A stretch of 45,945 nucleotides of DNA from Dethiobacter sp. (GTDB lineage: Bacteria; Bacillota_D; Dethiobacteria; Dethiobacterales; Dethiobacteraceae): NCBI GenBank assembly GCA_018333395.1, contig JAGXSQ010000021.1, positions 1 through 45,945 of the forward strand, read 5' to 3'. The position numbers and the translations under genes are program-made. The notes beneath the pieces were generated by a model, which ran no database searches, was not told the DNA's origin, and worked only from the letters and a program-made list of their open reading frames with translations. Below are positions 8,253 through 16,217 of the stretch, piece after piece (position 1 is the first letter of the stretch; each line of letters opens with the position of its first letter).

Positions 8253-8285
8253 AATGGCTGCCTGAAGAATTGTCAGGCAGCCATT
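8253..8285. repeat. Perfect inverted repeat, possible terminator after the FmdB gene
   Basis: AATGGCTGCCTGA (8253-8265) is exactly repeated inverted at 8273-8285 with a 7-base loop. It lies 75 bases beyond the stop of the minus-strand FmdB gene. The flanking U-tracts are weak on both strands, so its use as a terminator is uncertain. Confidence 0.5.
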
Positions 8286-8359
8286 TGTAGAATATTTGCT
8301 CCGGTTATGCTGTGCCACATGTTTGCACTGTCCATCAAACGGGTACAGGGAAGAATGCT

Positions 8360-8629
8360 TCAGCAGGCCGACTTGTCCTGACTTATTGCACATGAACCAC
8401 TGTCACAGGCTCTGGCGTTACAGTCCATGTCAGCACCACAACCTGCCTGTTCTTTCCTGCTGTCATTGACATAGAAACCAGGACCTTTGAACACTATCCC
8501 CACATTTTTGCTGATCAGCCGTTTTACCCGACCGCCGCACCCGGGGCAACATTCCAAGGCCGGTTCACTAATGCGCTGTTCCTTCTCAAATACGCCACAC
8601 TGGTCACACTTGTAATCATAAGTAAGCAC
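8360..8629 (-). CDS. FmdB-family zinc ribbon protein
   Basis: The 89-residue protein has the FmdB/CxxC_CxxC_SSSS ribbon at its N-terminus: YDYKCDQCGVFEKEQ, then LECCPGCGGRVKRLI, followed by GIVFKGPGFYVNDSR. The Cys pairs would bind one zinc. A second Cys-rich tail (about 7 further Cys) follows, longer than in many homologues. The family is named after a putative regulator; its role is not established. I chose the GTG at 8629 because GGAGG lies 7 bases upstream; a TTG at 8644 is inside that site. A strong promoter lies at 8673-8701. Confidence 0.85.
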   Translation of the reverse strand: MLTYDYKCDQCGVFEKEQRISEPALECCPGCGGRVKRLISKNVGIVFKGPGFYVNDSRKEQAGCGADMDCNARACDSGSCAISQDKSAC

Positions 8630-8672
8630 CGTCCTGCCTCCCAACTAACTTTTGCTCTGTTTACACTTTATA

Positions 8673-8701
8673 TTTATAAATAAAGGTCATAATCTTGTCA
8701 A
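8673..8701 (-). promoter_or_regulatory. Strong promoter of the FmdB gene
   Basis: On the minus strand there is a perfect TTGACA (8696-8701), 17 bases, then TATAAA (8673-8678), 44 bases upstream of the GTG. Confidence 0.75.
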
Positions 8702-8837
8702 GTACCGCCAATATTGAGCCCCTGTTGCCGCAAAACTCAATATTATCTCACCGTCTTCCAGGCCTGCCGCAAAGTAATCATCCCCCGTACTGCCCGCTCC
8801 GGCTTTACCTCAAGCCAGGACATATTCTGGTTTGCGG

Positions 8838-10094
8838 TCAGGCCAGTACCCGCTCGTCATCACCGGGCGGGGTAGCCAGCTTAAAGTGGTCGTGCAGAGT
8901 GCGAATGGCCTCGGCTAAATCATCTTCCCGGACTAACAGGGAAATGGTGATATTCGAGTCACCTGTTTGCAGGATTCGCACTTTTTTCTCGTTCAGCGCG
9001 TGGACGACGCGAGCCATGACCCCGGGAAGGTTGCGCATACCTAGGCCTACTACAGAAACCTTGGCACAACCGCTCAAGGCCTGGTGCTTCACACCAAGCT
9101 CGCGGAAAATCATTTCTGCCTGCGCCAGCTTATCTTCCGCGACGGTAAAATACTTGCGCTCCGGAAAAAGAGAAATCATGTCAATGGAAATGCGTGCCGC
9201 CGCTAGCCGCTCAAACATTTCCAGTTCCAGCGTTGACTCTTCCGCCGCTGTGTCCACCGTCACCTGCGCTAGGCCTGTACTGTGCGCAATACCGGTAATC
9301 ACGCGCCATTCGCGCTTGCCGAATCTGGCCTCGCCACCGGCTGGGTCACGGCTGATGACGGTACCGGCCTCGCTTTCCCTCAGGCGTTTGACAATCAGCG
9401 GTATGTTATGCTGCATGGCCACTTCCACAGCACGCGGGTGGATAACCTTGGCTCCTTCGTAGGCCAACTGGCAGACTTCATTGTAGGTAAGGTGGTCGAT
9501 GATGCGGGCATCCTTGACCACCTTGGGGTCAGCCGTCATGATGCCGTCCACATCGGTATAAATCTCTACCTGCTCCGCACCAAGGCCGGCGCCTAAAATC
9601 ACCGCACTTGTGTCGCTGCCTCCGCGCCCTAAGGTGTTGATTTCTCCCTCTGGTGTGATACCCTGAAAGCCAGCTACTACTACTACTTCGTCATTGCGCA
9701 GGTGAGCCAGCAGTCGCTCTGGCTGGAAGTCCACCACTTGAGCTTGACCGTAGTTGCCATCGGTAATCATCCCGGCCTGCCATCCGGTCAGCGCCAGAGA
9801 AATCAGCCCGTGGTCGCAGAGGGTAGAGGCCATCACCACGGCGGAAATAATCTCCCCGCAGCACATAATCAGATCAAGGTCACGGATAGAATATTCTCCG
9901 CATCCGCAGGAGGCCGCCACCAGCTCCCGCAGCGTGTCGGTAGCGTAAGGGTCTCCGGTACGGCCCATGGCCGACACTACCACTACTGGCTTGTAGCCTT
10001 TCTCCCTAGCCTCTCGGACACGTTTGGCCACTTCTTCCCGCAACAAGGGGCTGGCTACAGACGTCCCCCCAAATTTCTGTACAATAATTTTCAA
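8838..10094 (-). CDS. lysC: Aspartate kinase
   Basis: The 418-residue protein has the aspartokinase start IIVQKFGGTSVASPLLREEV, the catalytic FQGITPEGEINTLGRGGSD and a C-terminal pair of ACT domains (about residues 265-400: ITGIAHSTGLAQVTVDTAAE and AKVSVVGLGMRNLPGVMARV). It phosphorylates aspartate, the first step to lysine, threonine and methionine, and the ACT domains usually bind the inhibiting amino acid. The start is TTG at 10094 with AGGAGGAGC upstream; an open frame further up has no site. It is the last gene of the lysine operon, 13 bases after asd. Confidence 0.95.
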   Translation of the reverse strand: MKIIVQKFGGTSVASPLLREEVAKRVREAREKGYKPVVVVSAMGRTGDPYATDTLRELVAASCGCGEYSIRDLDLIMCCGEIISAVVMASTLCDHGLISLALTGWQAGMITDGNYGQAQVVDFQPERLLAHLRNDEVVVVAGFQGITPEGEINTLGRGGSDTSAVILGAGLGAEQVEIYTDVDGIMTADPKVVKDARIIDHLTYNEVCQLAYEGAKVIHPRAVEVAMQHNIPLIVKRLRESEAGTVISRDPAGGEARFGKREWRVITGIAHSTGLAQVTVDTAAEESTLELEMFERLAAARISIDMISLFPERKYFTVAEDKLAQAEMIFRELGVKHQALSGCAKVSVVGLGMRNLPGVMARVVHALNEKKVRILQTGDSNITISLLVREDDLAEAIRTLHDHFKLATPPGDDERVLA

Positions 10095-10107
10095 GAGACA
10101 GCTCCTC

Positions 10108-11145
10108 CTAAAGCAGGCCGCCTGCAATAAGCGCCTCGGCAATTTGAATAGAATTGGTAGCGGCTCCTTTGCGGATATTGTCGGCCACTACCCACATATT
10201 GAGCCCATTTTCCACGGACAAGTCAGGGCGTACCCGCCCGACAAAAACTTCGTCACGGCCACTGACCTGCGCCGGCATAGGATAAGCAAGCTCCGCCAAG
10301 TCATCAACAAGCACCACCCCCGGCGCCTTCCTCAGTACTTCCCGCGCGTCTGCAGCAGAAAGAGGCCTGGCCAGCTCCACGTTAACTGCCTCGGAATGGC
10401 TGTTAAAAACGGGAACCCGCACCGTAGTTGCCGTAATCCGCAAATTTGGCAGCCCCATAATCTTGCGTGTCTCACGGATCACCTTCAGCTCTTCCTTAGA
10501 GTAGTCATCCTCAGCAAAGACATCAATCTGCGGCACAAGGTTAAAAGCGATCTGATGCTGTACCCGAGCGCCGGCGTGAGGAATGCGCTCCCGCGGAAAA
10601 TCATCGCGGCCAGCCAGAATGGCCTGGGCCTGCGCCGCCAGTTCGTCTACCGCTTCTCTGCCGGCACCGGAGACGGCCTGGTAGGAGGCCACCACCACCC
10701 GCACCAGACCGGCCGCCTGCTGCAGTGGCTCAAGAGCCACTACCAGCTGGATGGTAGAGCAGTTGGGATTGGCAATGATCCCACGGTGGGCGGCAAGCGC
10801 CGCCGCATTGACTTCCGGCACGACAAGCGGGATGCCCTCATCCATCCGGAAAGCATTGCTGTTGTCGACCACGACCGCGCCGTGCCGCACCGCCTCCGGT
10901 GCCAGCTCACAGCTGATAGCCTCGCCGGCGCTGAAGAAAGCAATATCCACGCCGGCAAAAGACTCCGGCTTAGCCTCTTCCACCCGATAAGTGCGTCCCA
11001 GCACCTCTACCGTAAGATTAGCAGAGCGGGACGAAGCCAGCAACTTCAGGCCGCTCATGGGGAAGCGTCTCTCTTCCAACACTTGGACGAGAGACTGTCC
11101 CACCATACCTGTGGCTCCCACAATGGCTACATTATACTTTTTAAT
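10108..11145 (-). CDS. asd: Aspartate-semialdehyde dehydrogenase (apparent ATT start)
   Basis: The protein has the full ASADH pattern: a GATGMVGQ nucleotide-binding loop at the N-terminus, IANPNCSTIQLVVAL with the catalytic Cys near residue 129, and HSEAVNVEL near residue 230. It reduces aspartyl-phosphate to the semialdehyde. No ATG, GTG or TTG lies at the right place: the only GTG near the start would remove the first beta strand of the Rossmann fold. AGGAGGG lies 6 bases before an in-frame ATT (11143-11145), giving IKKYNVAIVGATGMVG, which matches the usual family start MKKYNVA. I therefore call a rare ATT start, or a sequence error of ATG. It lies between dapL and lysC. Confidence 0.92.
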   Translation of the reverse strand: MKKYNVAIVGATGMVGQSLVQVLEERRFPMSGLKLLASSRSANLTVEVLGRTYRVEEAKPESFAGVDIAFFSAGEAISCELAPEAVRHGAVVVDNSNAFRMDEGIPLVVPEVNAAALAAHRGIIANPNCSTIQLVVALEPLQQAAGLVRVVVASYQAVSGAGREAVDELAAQAQAILAGRDDFPRERIPHAGARVQHQIAFNLVPQIDVFAEDDYSKEELKVIRETRKIMGLPNLRITATTVRVPVFNSHSEAVNVELARPLSAADAREVLRKAPGVVLVDDLAELAYPMPAQVSGRDEVFVGRVRPDLSVENGLNMWVVADNIRKGAATNSIQIAEALIAGGLL

Positions 11146-11225
11146 AGCTAGCCCTCCTAACCGTATAATCAGCGCTCTTTAGCATATGCCGAAGATCCTT
11201 GCCGCGTGAACTAAGCGCAGGCTGA

Positions 11226-12413
11226 TCAACAGCGTGCCAACGCTTTTCTGATGCGCTCCATCGCCTCTCTGATTCTTGCCGCCTCCACCGTCAACGCCAG
11301 GCGAAAATAGCCTTCACCGTACTCGCCGAAGCCACGCCCCGGCGTGATAACCACACCCGTCTCTTCCAGGATGAACGAGACAAATTCGGCGGAGGAAGAG
11401 AAACCGGCAGGAACCTCGGCCCAGATATAAAAAGTTGCTTTGGGGGCCTGCACAGCAACGCCCATCTCCTGCAGGGCGGAGACGGCCACATCGCGTCTTT
11501 CCTGGTAGAGGCGGCACATCCGTTCACGAAAGCGTAAGGCTTCCTCGTTATTAAACGCCTCTACACCGCTATACTGGATCGCTTTGAAAGTACCGGAGTC
11601 AATATTGGTCTTGTAACGGCTCAGAACCTCCACCACTTCAGAGCGACCCACAGCGTAGCCAATCCGCCAGCCCGTCATGTTAAAAGTCTTGGACAGCGAC
11701 CCAAATTCAATACAGACCTCTTTTCCGCCCGGCGTCTCCAAAAAAGAAGGCGGCTGGTAACCGTCATAGGCTATTTCGCTGTAGGCTAGGTCATGGCAGA
11801 CAACAAGCTGATGTTTCTTAGCAAACGCCACTACTTCGGCAAAGAACTCCGGTGGCGCCACCGCACCGGTAGGGTTGTTGGGGTAATTCAAAAACATCAG
11901 CTTGGCGCGATCGGCGGCGGCCGGGTCGACAGACGAAAGGTCTGGCAAAAAATCATTTTCCCTGCGCAGCGGCATCCGGTACGCCTCCCCGCCGGCAAAC
12001 ATCGTGCCAATGCTGTACACCGGATACCCAGGGTCAGGCACTAGGTTCACATCGCCAGGATTGACAAAACAGGCCGAGATATGGGCGATCCCTTCTTTGG
12101 AGCCGAGCAGCACACAAACCTCCCGCTTGGGATCAAGCTCCACGTTGTGCCGCCGCCGATAATAATCGGCTACCGCCTGCCGGAATTCGGCCAGGCCTTC
12201 ATCCGGAGGATAGGTATGATTGCGTGGTTGTTGCACTTCCTCCCTCATACGCTGGATGATATACTCAGGTGTAGGCGTATCCGGGTCTCCAATCCCAAGC
12301 CTGATAACGTCGACTCCTTTTTCCAACGCGGCACGCACTTTCTTGTCGATTTCCGCAAAGAGATAGCGGGGCAGTTTGCTGATACGTTCGGCAGGCTGAA
12401 TCTGCATTTCCAT
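11226..12413 (-). CDS. dapL: LL-diaminopimelate aminotransferase
   Basis: The 395-residue fold-type I PLP aminotransferase has VIRLGIGDPDTPTPEYI, LNYPNNPTGAVAPPEFF and the PLP lysine in FGSLSKTFNMTGWRIGYAVG. The sequence and its place between dapF and asd in a lysine operon point to DapL, which converts tetrahydrodipicolinate to LL-diaminopimelate in one step; an aspartate-type transaminase is the alternative. GGAG lies 6 bases before the ATG at 12413, and dapF's stop overlaps that site, so translation is probably coupled. dapA and dapB are not adjacent. Confidence 0.9.
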   Translation of the reverse strand: MEMQIQPAERISKLPRYLFAEIDKKVRAALEKGVDVIRLGIGDPDTPTPEYIIQRMREEVQQPRNHTYPPDEGLAEFRQAVADYYRRRHNVELDPKREVCVLLGSKEGIAHISACFVNPGDVNLVPDPGYPVYSIGTMFAGGEAYRMPLRRENDFLPDLSSVDPAAADRAKLMFLNYPNNPTGAVAPPEFFAEVVAFAKKHQLVVCHDLAYSEIAYDGYQPPSFLETPGGKEVCIEFGSLSKTFNMTGWRIGYAVGRSEVVEVLSRYKTNIDSGTFKAIQYSGVEAFNNEEALRFRERMCRLYQERRDVAVSALQEMGVAVQAPKATFYIWAEVPAGFSSSAEFVSFILEETGVVITPGRGFGEYGEGYFRLALTVEAARIREAMERIRKALARC

Positions 12414-12416
12414 CCA

Positions 12417-13286
12417 TCACTCCGTTTTCTGAGGATAGTTACGAGCGAAGTCACTGGGGCTAACCAGTTCGCCGCGAAAGACTTCCGTGGCCGAGCCGGT
12501 CATGTACACATGGTTATCTTCGCGCCACTCCACAAGGAGAGTTCCGCCCGGCAGGTGCAAGCTAGCCTTACGCGCCAATAATCCGTTTAACACTCCGGCC
12601 ACCAACACGGCGCAAGCACCCGAACCGCAAGCTAGCGTCTCCCCCACACCTCTTTCAAAAACGCGCAGGCGTGCCTCTACAGGCGAGAGCACCTCGACAA
12701 ATTCCACATTGGCCTTGCGGGGGAAAAACGGGTGAGTTTCAATGGCTGCCCCCCACTCCTCCAGCGGAATCAGTGCCGGATCGCCGCCAAAAATAACGCC
12801 GTGCGGGTTGCCCATGGAAACGGCCGTAATTTTAAAAACGTGTCCGGCAGCAGTCCACTCCTCGCCGATAACACGTCTGCTCGCACCGCTGACGGGCACA
12901 GCCGTACTTTCCAGCACCGGAGGCCCCATGTTGACTTCCACAGCCGTTACCTGTCCGTCTTCCAGCAGCAGGCGCAGCGTTTTCACCTGCTGCTGCATTT
13001 CCAGCTGCATAACGGTATCACAGACTAGGCCCCGCTCGTACAGGTACTTGCCGGCACAGCGCAGCGCATTGCCGCACATCTCTGCCTCACTGCCGTCAGC
13101 GTTGAAAATACGCATCTTAAATGCCGTCTTCTCACCGCGTTGCAAGAGGACCATTCCGTCGGCACCGACGCCAAAATGGCGGTGACAGAGGCGGCGCGCC
13201 AGTTCCGGAAAGTCTTTCAGACGCAGGCCGAAGTCTTCAATAAAGATAAAATCGTTGCCTAATCCGTGCATTTTGACAAACCGCAT
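12417..13286 (-). CDS. dapF: Diaminopimelate epimerase
   Basis: The 289-residue protein begins RFVKMHGLGNDFIFIEDF and has both catalytic cysteines of DapF: in MCGNALRCAGKY near residue 75 and in GETLACGSGACA near residue 220. It isomerises LL- to meso-diaminopimelate for lysine and peptidoglycan. The ATG at 13286 is preferred because AGGGGGA lies 9 bases upstream; a TTG three codons earlier is in frame but weaker. It starts right at the lysA stop, inside the lysine operon. Confidence 0.95.
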   Translation of the reverse strand: MRFVKMHGLGNDFIFIEDFGLRLKDFPELARRLCHRHFGVGADGMVLLQRGEKTAFKMRIFNADGSEAEMCGNALRCAGKYLYERGLVCDTVMQLEMQQQVKTLRLLLEDGQVTAVEVNMGPPVLESTAVPVSGASRRVIGEEWTAAGHVFKITAVSMGNPHGVIFGGDPALIPLEEWGAAIETHPFFPRKANVEFVEVLSPVEARLRVFERGVGETLACGSGACAVLVAGVLNGLLARKASLHLPGGTLLVEWREDNHVYMTGSATEVFRGELVSPSDFARNYPQKTE

Positions 13287-13287
13287 C

Positions 13288-14622
13288 TTACACAATCCCC
13301 CTAGTTCGCTGGCAGCAGCCCGCAGGGAGAAGGTCGTTGCGTACCAAGTCTTCGTAAGATTCTCTGGCTACTACCAAATCCGCCCTGCCTTGTCGAACAA
13401 AGACGACCGCCGGACGCGGAAAGCGGTTGTAATTGCTGGCCATTGAGTAATGGTACGCCCCGGTAGAAAGAACGGCTAGGATGTCCCCGCGCACCAGTCT
13501 TGGCAGCGTAGCATCCCAGATGAGCATATCTCCCGATTCGCAGGCCTTGCCGGCAATAGAGACAACTTCCCTACTCGTGTCATCTACCCGGTTAGCGAGC
13601 AACGATTCGTATTTCGCCTCATACAGTGCCGGACGCAAATTGTCCATCATCCCGCCATCTACCGCTACATACTTGCGCACACCAGGCACTTCCTTGATAG
13701 AGCCTACAGTATAAAGAGTAGTCCCGGCCTCTCCGATGATAGAACGGCCCGGCTCCAGCAAAAGCAGCGGCAAGGGGAAATTATGCTCCCCTGCTCTTTC
13801 TTTGACCGTAGCCGCAATTAACGCCAAAAAGTCCACCACAGAGCACGGAGAATCATCCGGCCGGTAGCGAATGCCAAACCCGCCGCCCAAGTCGAGTTCC
13901 CCAATAGTAAACTTGGTTTTCTCCCTGATTTCCTGCATAAAGTCCATCATCACCGCCGCTGCCAGCCGGAACGGCTCTAGGTCAAAGATTTGCGAGCCGA
14001 TATGGCAATGCAGGCCGACCAAGTCAAGATGTTTGGTTTGCAAAGCAGCACGGACGGCAGCCAGAGCCTGTCCATCGGTCAGGCCAAGTCCGAATTTGGA
14101 GTCGGTCTGGCCGGTTTGTATGTAATGATGCGTATGAGCTTCAACTCCTGGCTTTATACGCAGGTAAATAGCAGCGTCCTGACCGGTTTTGGCCGCCAGC
14201 CCTGCTAAAAGTTCGAGCTCCGACAGGCTGTCAACAACAAAGCGGCCCACACCGGCAGCCAACGCCATTTCTATCTCTTCGGGCGACTTGTTGTTGCCGT
14301 GAAAAATCATTTTCCCGGCCGGAAAACCGGCCTGGAGCGCTGTATAAATCTCCCCGCCGGAAACCACGTCCAGACCAAGCTTTTCTTCATCTGCCAGTCG
14401 GCACATGGCCATGGTCAAAAAAGCCTTGCCGGCATAAGCCACCTGGCTTTGCGGGTAGAGGTGGCGCAAGTTATCGCGATATAAGGCGCAATTTTGCCGT
14501 ATCAGCTCTTCGTCCATGATATAAAGCGGCGTTCCAAACTGCCTGGCCAGTTCGACCGCATCGCAGCCACCAATCTCTAGGTGCCCCTGCCGGTTAAAAC
14601 GCATCGTGCCGGTTAAAAACAA
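13288..14622 (-). CDS. lysA: Diaminopimelate decarboxylase
   Basis: The 444-residue alanine-racemase-fold PLP enzyme has VAYAGKAFLTMAMCRL with the PLP lysine near residue 66, VGLHCHIGSQIFDLEPF, LDLGGGFGIRYRPDD and, toward the end, GKACESGDML with the catalytic Cys. It converts meso-diaminopimelate to lysine. The TTG at 14622 has GGAGGGAG 5 bases upstream and gives a normal length; an ATG six codons later is the alternative. It is the first gene after the lysine riboswitch leader. Confidence 0.95.
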   Translation of the reverse strand: MFLTGTMRFNRQGHLEIGGCDAVELARQFGTPLYIMDEELIRQNCALYRDNLRHLYPQSQVAYAGKAFLTMAMCRLADEEKLGLDVVSGGEIYTALQAGFPAGKMIFHGNNKSPEEIEMALAAGVGRFVVDSLSELELLAGLAAKTGQDAAIYLRIKPGVEAHTHHYIQTGQTDSKFGLGLTDGQALAAVRAALQTKHLDLVGLHCHIGSQIFDLEPFRLAAAVMMDFMQEIREKTKFTIGELDLGGGFGIRYRPDDSPCSVVDFLALIAATVKERAGEHNFPLPLLLLEPGRSIIGEAGTTLYTVGSIKEVPGVRKYVAVDGGMMDNLRPALYEAKYESLLANRVDDTSREVVSIAGKACESGDMLIWDATLPRLVRGDILAVLSTGAYHYSMASNYNRFPRPAVVFVRQGRADLVVARESYEDLVRNDLLPAGCCQRTRGIV

Positions 14623-14651
14623 TTAATCTCCCTCCACCCCACAAATGACTA

Positions 14652-14696
14652 ACAAGAAAAACGCTTTGCGCTTTGTCCGAAGGGGCGTTTTCTTGT
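14652..14696 (-). terminator. Terminator-like hairpin just before lysA
   Basis: An inverted repeat, ACAAGAAAA(A)CGC at 14652-14664 against GCGTTTTCTTGT at 14685-14696, forms a long stem on the minus strand ending in GCGTTTTTCTTGTT, 30 bases before the lysA start. It could be a second attenuation point of the riboswitch leader. Confidence 0.5.
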
Positions 14697-14806
14697 CCGC
14701 TAGGGCTGCCGCCCCTTCGGCGGAACTTCGTTCCTGAGCACCCCGCAAGAGCAGGGGGGGAATCCCCCGTTGCACAGGAAGAAAATCCCCTATTTTTTTG
14801 CTACGC

Positions 14807-14839
14807 AAAACAAAAACGGCCAACAGGTTGCTGCCAGCC
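14807..14839 (-). terminator. Riboswitch expression-platform terminator
   Basis: On the minus strand GGCTGGCAG-CAAC-CTGTTGGCC pairs over 9 positions (with G-U pairs) and runs into GTTTTTGTTTT. It lies about 37 bases after the lysine aptamer, a usual position for the terminator of a lysine riboswitch. Confidence 0.6.
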
Positions 14840-14875
14840 ATCAGGCACAAAAGACGCAACCTCAGACGCCCTCCT

Positions 14876-15062
14876 AATGAGATAGCGCTTCAGCGGAAGT
14901 CAAAGGGCTGCTTCCGTTGACAGTCCGGCAGTTGTTCACTGCCGACCCAGCCTGCGCTTTGTGGAAAAGCACACGCTTCGGCGGTGGACCCTTTCTGGCC
15001 TGTTCATCAACTTCCCGCTTCCCTAGGCCTTACTCTTGACACACCGCGCCTCTACCTCACCA
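14876..15062 (-). promoter_or_regulatory. Lysine riboswitch (L box)
   Basis: The minus strand reads GTGAGGTAGAGGCGCG, then AAGAGTAAGG, GATGAACAGGCCAGAAAGG, CCGCCGAAGCG, GGCTGGGTCGGCAGTG, ACTGTCAACGG and the closing GAAGCGCTATCTCATTAGG. These are the conserved L-box core segments in the correct order and spacing. It binds lysine and would stop transcription into lysA-dapF-dapL-asd-lysC. No gene lies in the roughly 440 bases between the promoter and lysA apart from this leader. Confidence 0.93.
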
Positions 15063-15093
15063 AAGCGGTGAGGTATGCAATTTCTTTGGAAGG

Positions 15094-15123
15094 ATTTTAA
15101 CATAAGTCTGCCGCAACTGTCAA
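15094..15123 (-). promoter_or_regulatory. Promoter of the lysine operon
   Basis: On the minus strand a perfect TTGACA (15118-15123), an 18-base spacer and TAAAAT (15094-15099) put the start site about 20 bases before the riboswitch P1 stem. Confidence 0.75.
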
Positions 15124-15144
15124 ACTGCAAATTTGTTTTACTGC

Positions 15145-15714
15145 CTATCGGGGAACGAGCAAAGACCGTCCTATTTCACGGGCAACCCGCAAGTGCTCCG
15201 GGAAGCCGAGAACGGCATCTTTCCCATCGAGTCCTTTTAAAAGCATTTCGGACGTGCAGACAAAACCGGCCGCATCGAAAAAATACTTCATCGTCAGCTT
15301 GGGGCCGTCAAAGAGACTTTTCCCCCGCGTGGCACCAACACCAATAAAAGCCGCTTGTCTGGGAATCGCTTCCTGCTCCTTTTGCAGCACATACTTGCGC
15401 GCCCATAAAGCCTGCGAGCGGTCAATGGCCGCCTTGGCCCAGGCTGTTACTGAGTAAAAGTAGATGGGCGAAGCAAAAATCAGCGCGTTGCAATTAGACA
15501 GTTGACGGTAAATATCTTGCATATCGTCTGCAATAGGGCACTCTCCCGTCTTATCACAGACGCCACAGGCTGTGCAAGGAGAAATAGAGAGGTTTGCCAG
15601 GATAATCTTTTCCACACCGGCACCTGCTTCCCTGGCGCCAGTCAGTGCTTCATCAAGCAGTGTTTCTGAGTTGCCGCCGCGCCGTGGGCTGCCACTTACT
15701 CCAAGCACTAACAT
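15145..15714 (-). CDS. Flavodoxin-fold NAD(P)H-dependent FMN reductase / iron-sulfur flavoprotein
   Basis: The 189-residue protein starts LVLGVSGSPRRGGNSETLLDE, the FMN phosphate-binding loop of the NADPH-dependent FMN reductase family, and has FASPIYFYSVTAWAKAAIDR for the flavin ring. CTACGVCDKTGECPIADDM (residues about 48-66) is the compact Cys motif of iron-sulfur flavoproteins (Isf), which would carry a [4Fe-4S] cluster. It is probably a cytoplasmic electron carrier or reductase; the partner is unknown. Its ATG overlaps the stop region of the RseC gene, so the two are co-transcribed. Confidence 0.88.
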   Translation of the reverse strand: MLVLGVSGSPRRGGNSETLLDEALTGAREAGAGVEKIILANLSISPCTACGVCDKTGECPIADDMQDIYRQLSNCNALIFASPIYFYSVTAWAKAAIDRSQALWARKYVLQKEQEAIPRQAAFIGVGATRGKSLFDGPKLTMKYFFDAAGFVCTSEMLLKGLDGKDAVLGFPEHLRVAREIGRSLLVPR

Positions 15715-16139
15715 TTTTCGTCTTCCGGCACAGCCGGCTCCTCTAAGACCTCCACTACGACAGATTGTATCCGGCCACCCGCCATCTTTCTGTCATAAGC
15801 GCGTACCGCCAAGTAGGATAACAACAGGAAAATGATGCCTAGGATTAGAGATGCCCAATCTCCCCCTAGAGTCTGGCCGAACCAGAGACCTGCCAGCAGA
15901 GACAAGATAGGGACAACATAGACCACAAAAGATGCTTTCAGCACCTCCCCCGTGTCGCTTGCTACCTTGACCGTCTGTCCCACTTCAGCATTTGCTGTGT
16001 TTAAGGCCTGCAGATAATTTTCCCCTTTTCCGGAAAGAGCCACACCGCAGCCGCCGCATTTACTGCAAGCATCATGACGTTTGACCTTAATTTTAGCCTT
16101 GTCACCGATGATCTCCACAACCTGACCAACCTGCTCCAC
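15708..16139 (-). CDS. RseC/SoxR-reducing-system family membrane protein
   Basis: With the start at GTG 16139 (AGGAGG 7 bases upstream) the protein has 143 residues, normal for the RseC family; a longer frame has no ribosome site. It has the N-terminal beta domain, the four-Cys motif HDACSKCGGCG near residue 30, and two membrane helices near residues 65-115 (SFVVYVVPILSLLAGLWFG and a second one). RseC proteins assist redox control and often accompany Rnf-type complexes. Here it is paired with an iron-sulfur flavoprotein. The exact role is unknown. Confidence 0.88.
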   Translation of the reverse strand: MEQVGQVVEIIGDKAKIKVKRHDACSKCGGCGVALSGKGENYLQALNTANAEVGQTVKVASDTGEVLKASFVVYVVPILSLLAGLWFGQTLGGDWASLILGIIFLLLSYLAVRAYDRKMAGGRIQSVVVEVLEEPAVPEDEKC

Positions 16140-16188
16140 GACCACACCTCCTGCCAATAGTATTTTCATTGGTATAAATCTTATCACG

Positions 16189-16217
16189 ATTATAACGCAC
16201 CAGACAAAACTTGCCAA
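16189..16217 (-). promoter_or_regulatory. Promoter of the RseC-FMN reductase pair
   Basis: The minus strand has TTGGCA (16212-16217), 17 bases, and a perfect TATAAT (16189-16194), 50 bases before the GTG start. Confidence 0.75.

Noticed and set aside
10024..11151. Plus-strand open frame of 375 residues opposite asd
   Set aside because: Antisense to a complete, motif-bearing asd gene; no protein family features and no ribosome site.
14623..14859. 78-residue minus-strand open frame before lysA
   Set aside because: It lies in the riboswitch expression platform, spans two hairpins, has no convincing ribosome site and no recognisable protein features.
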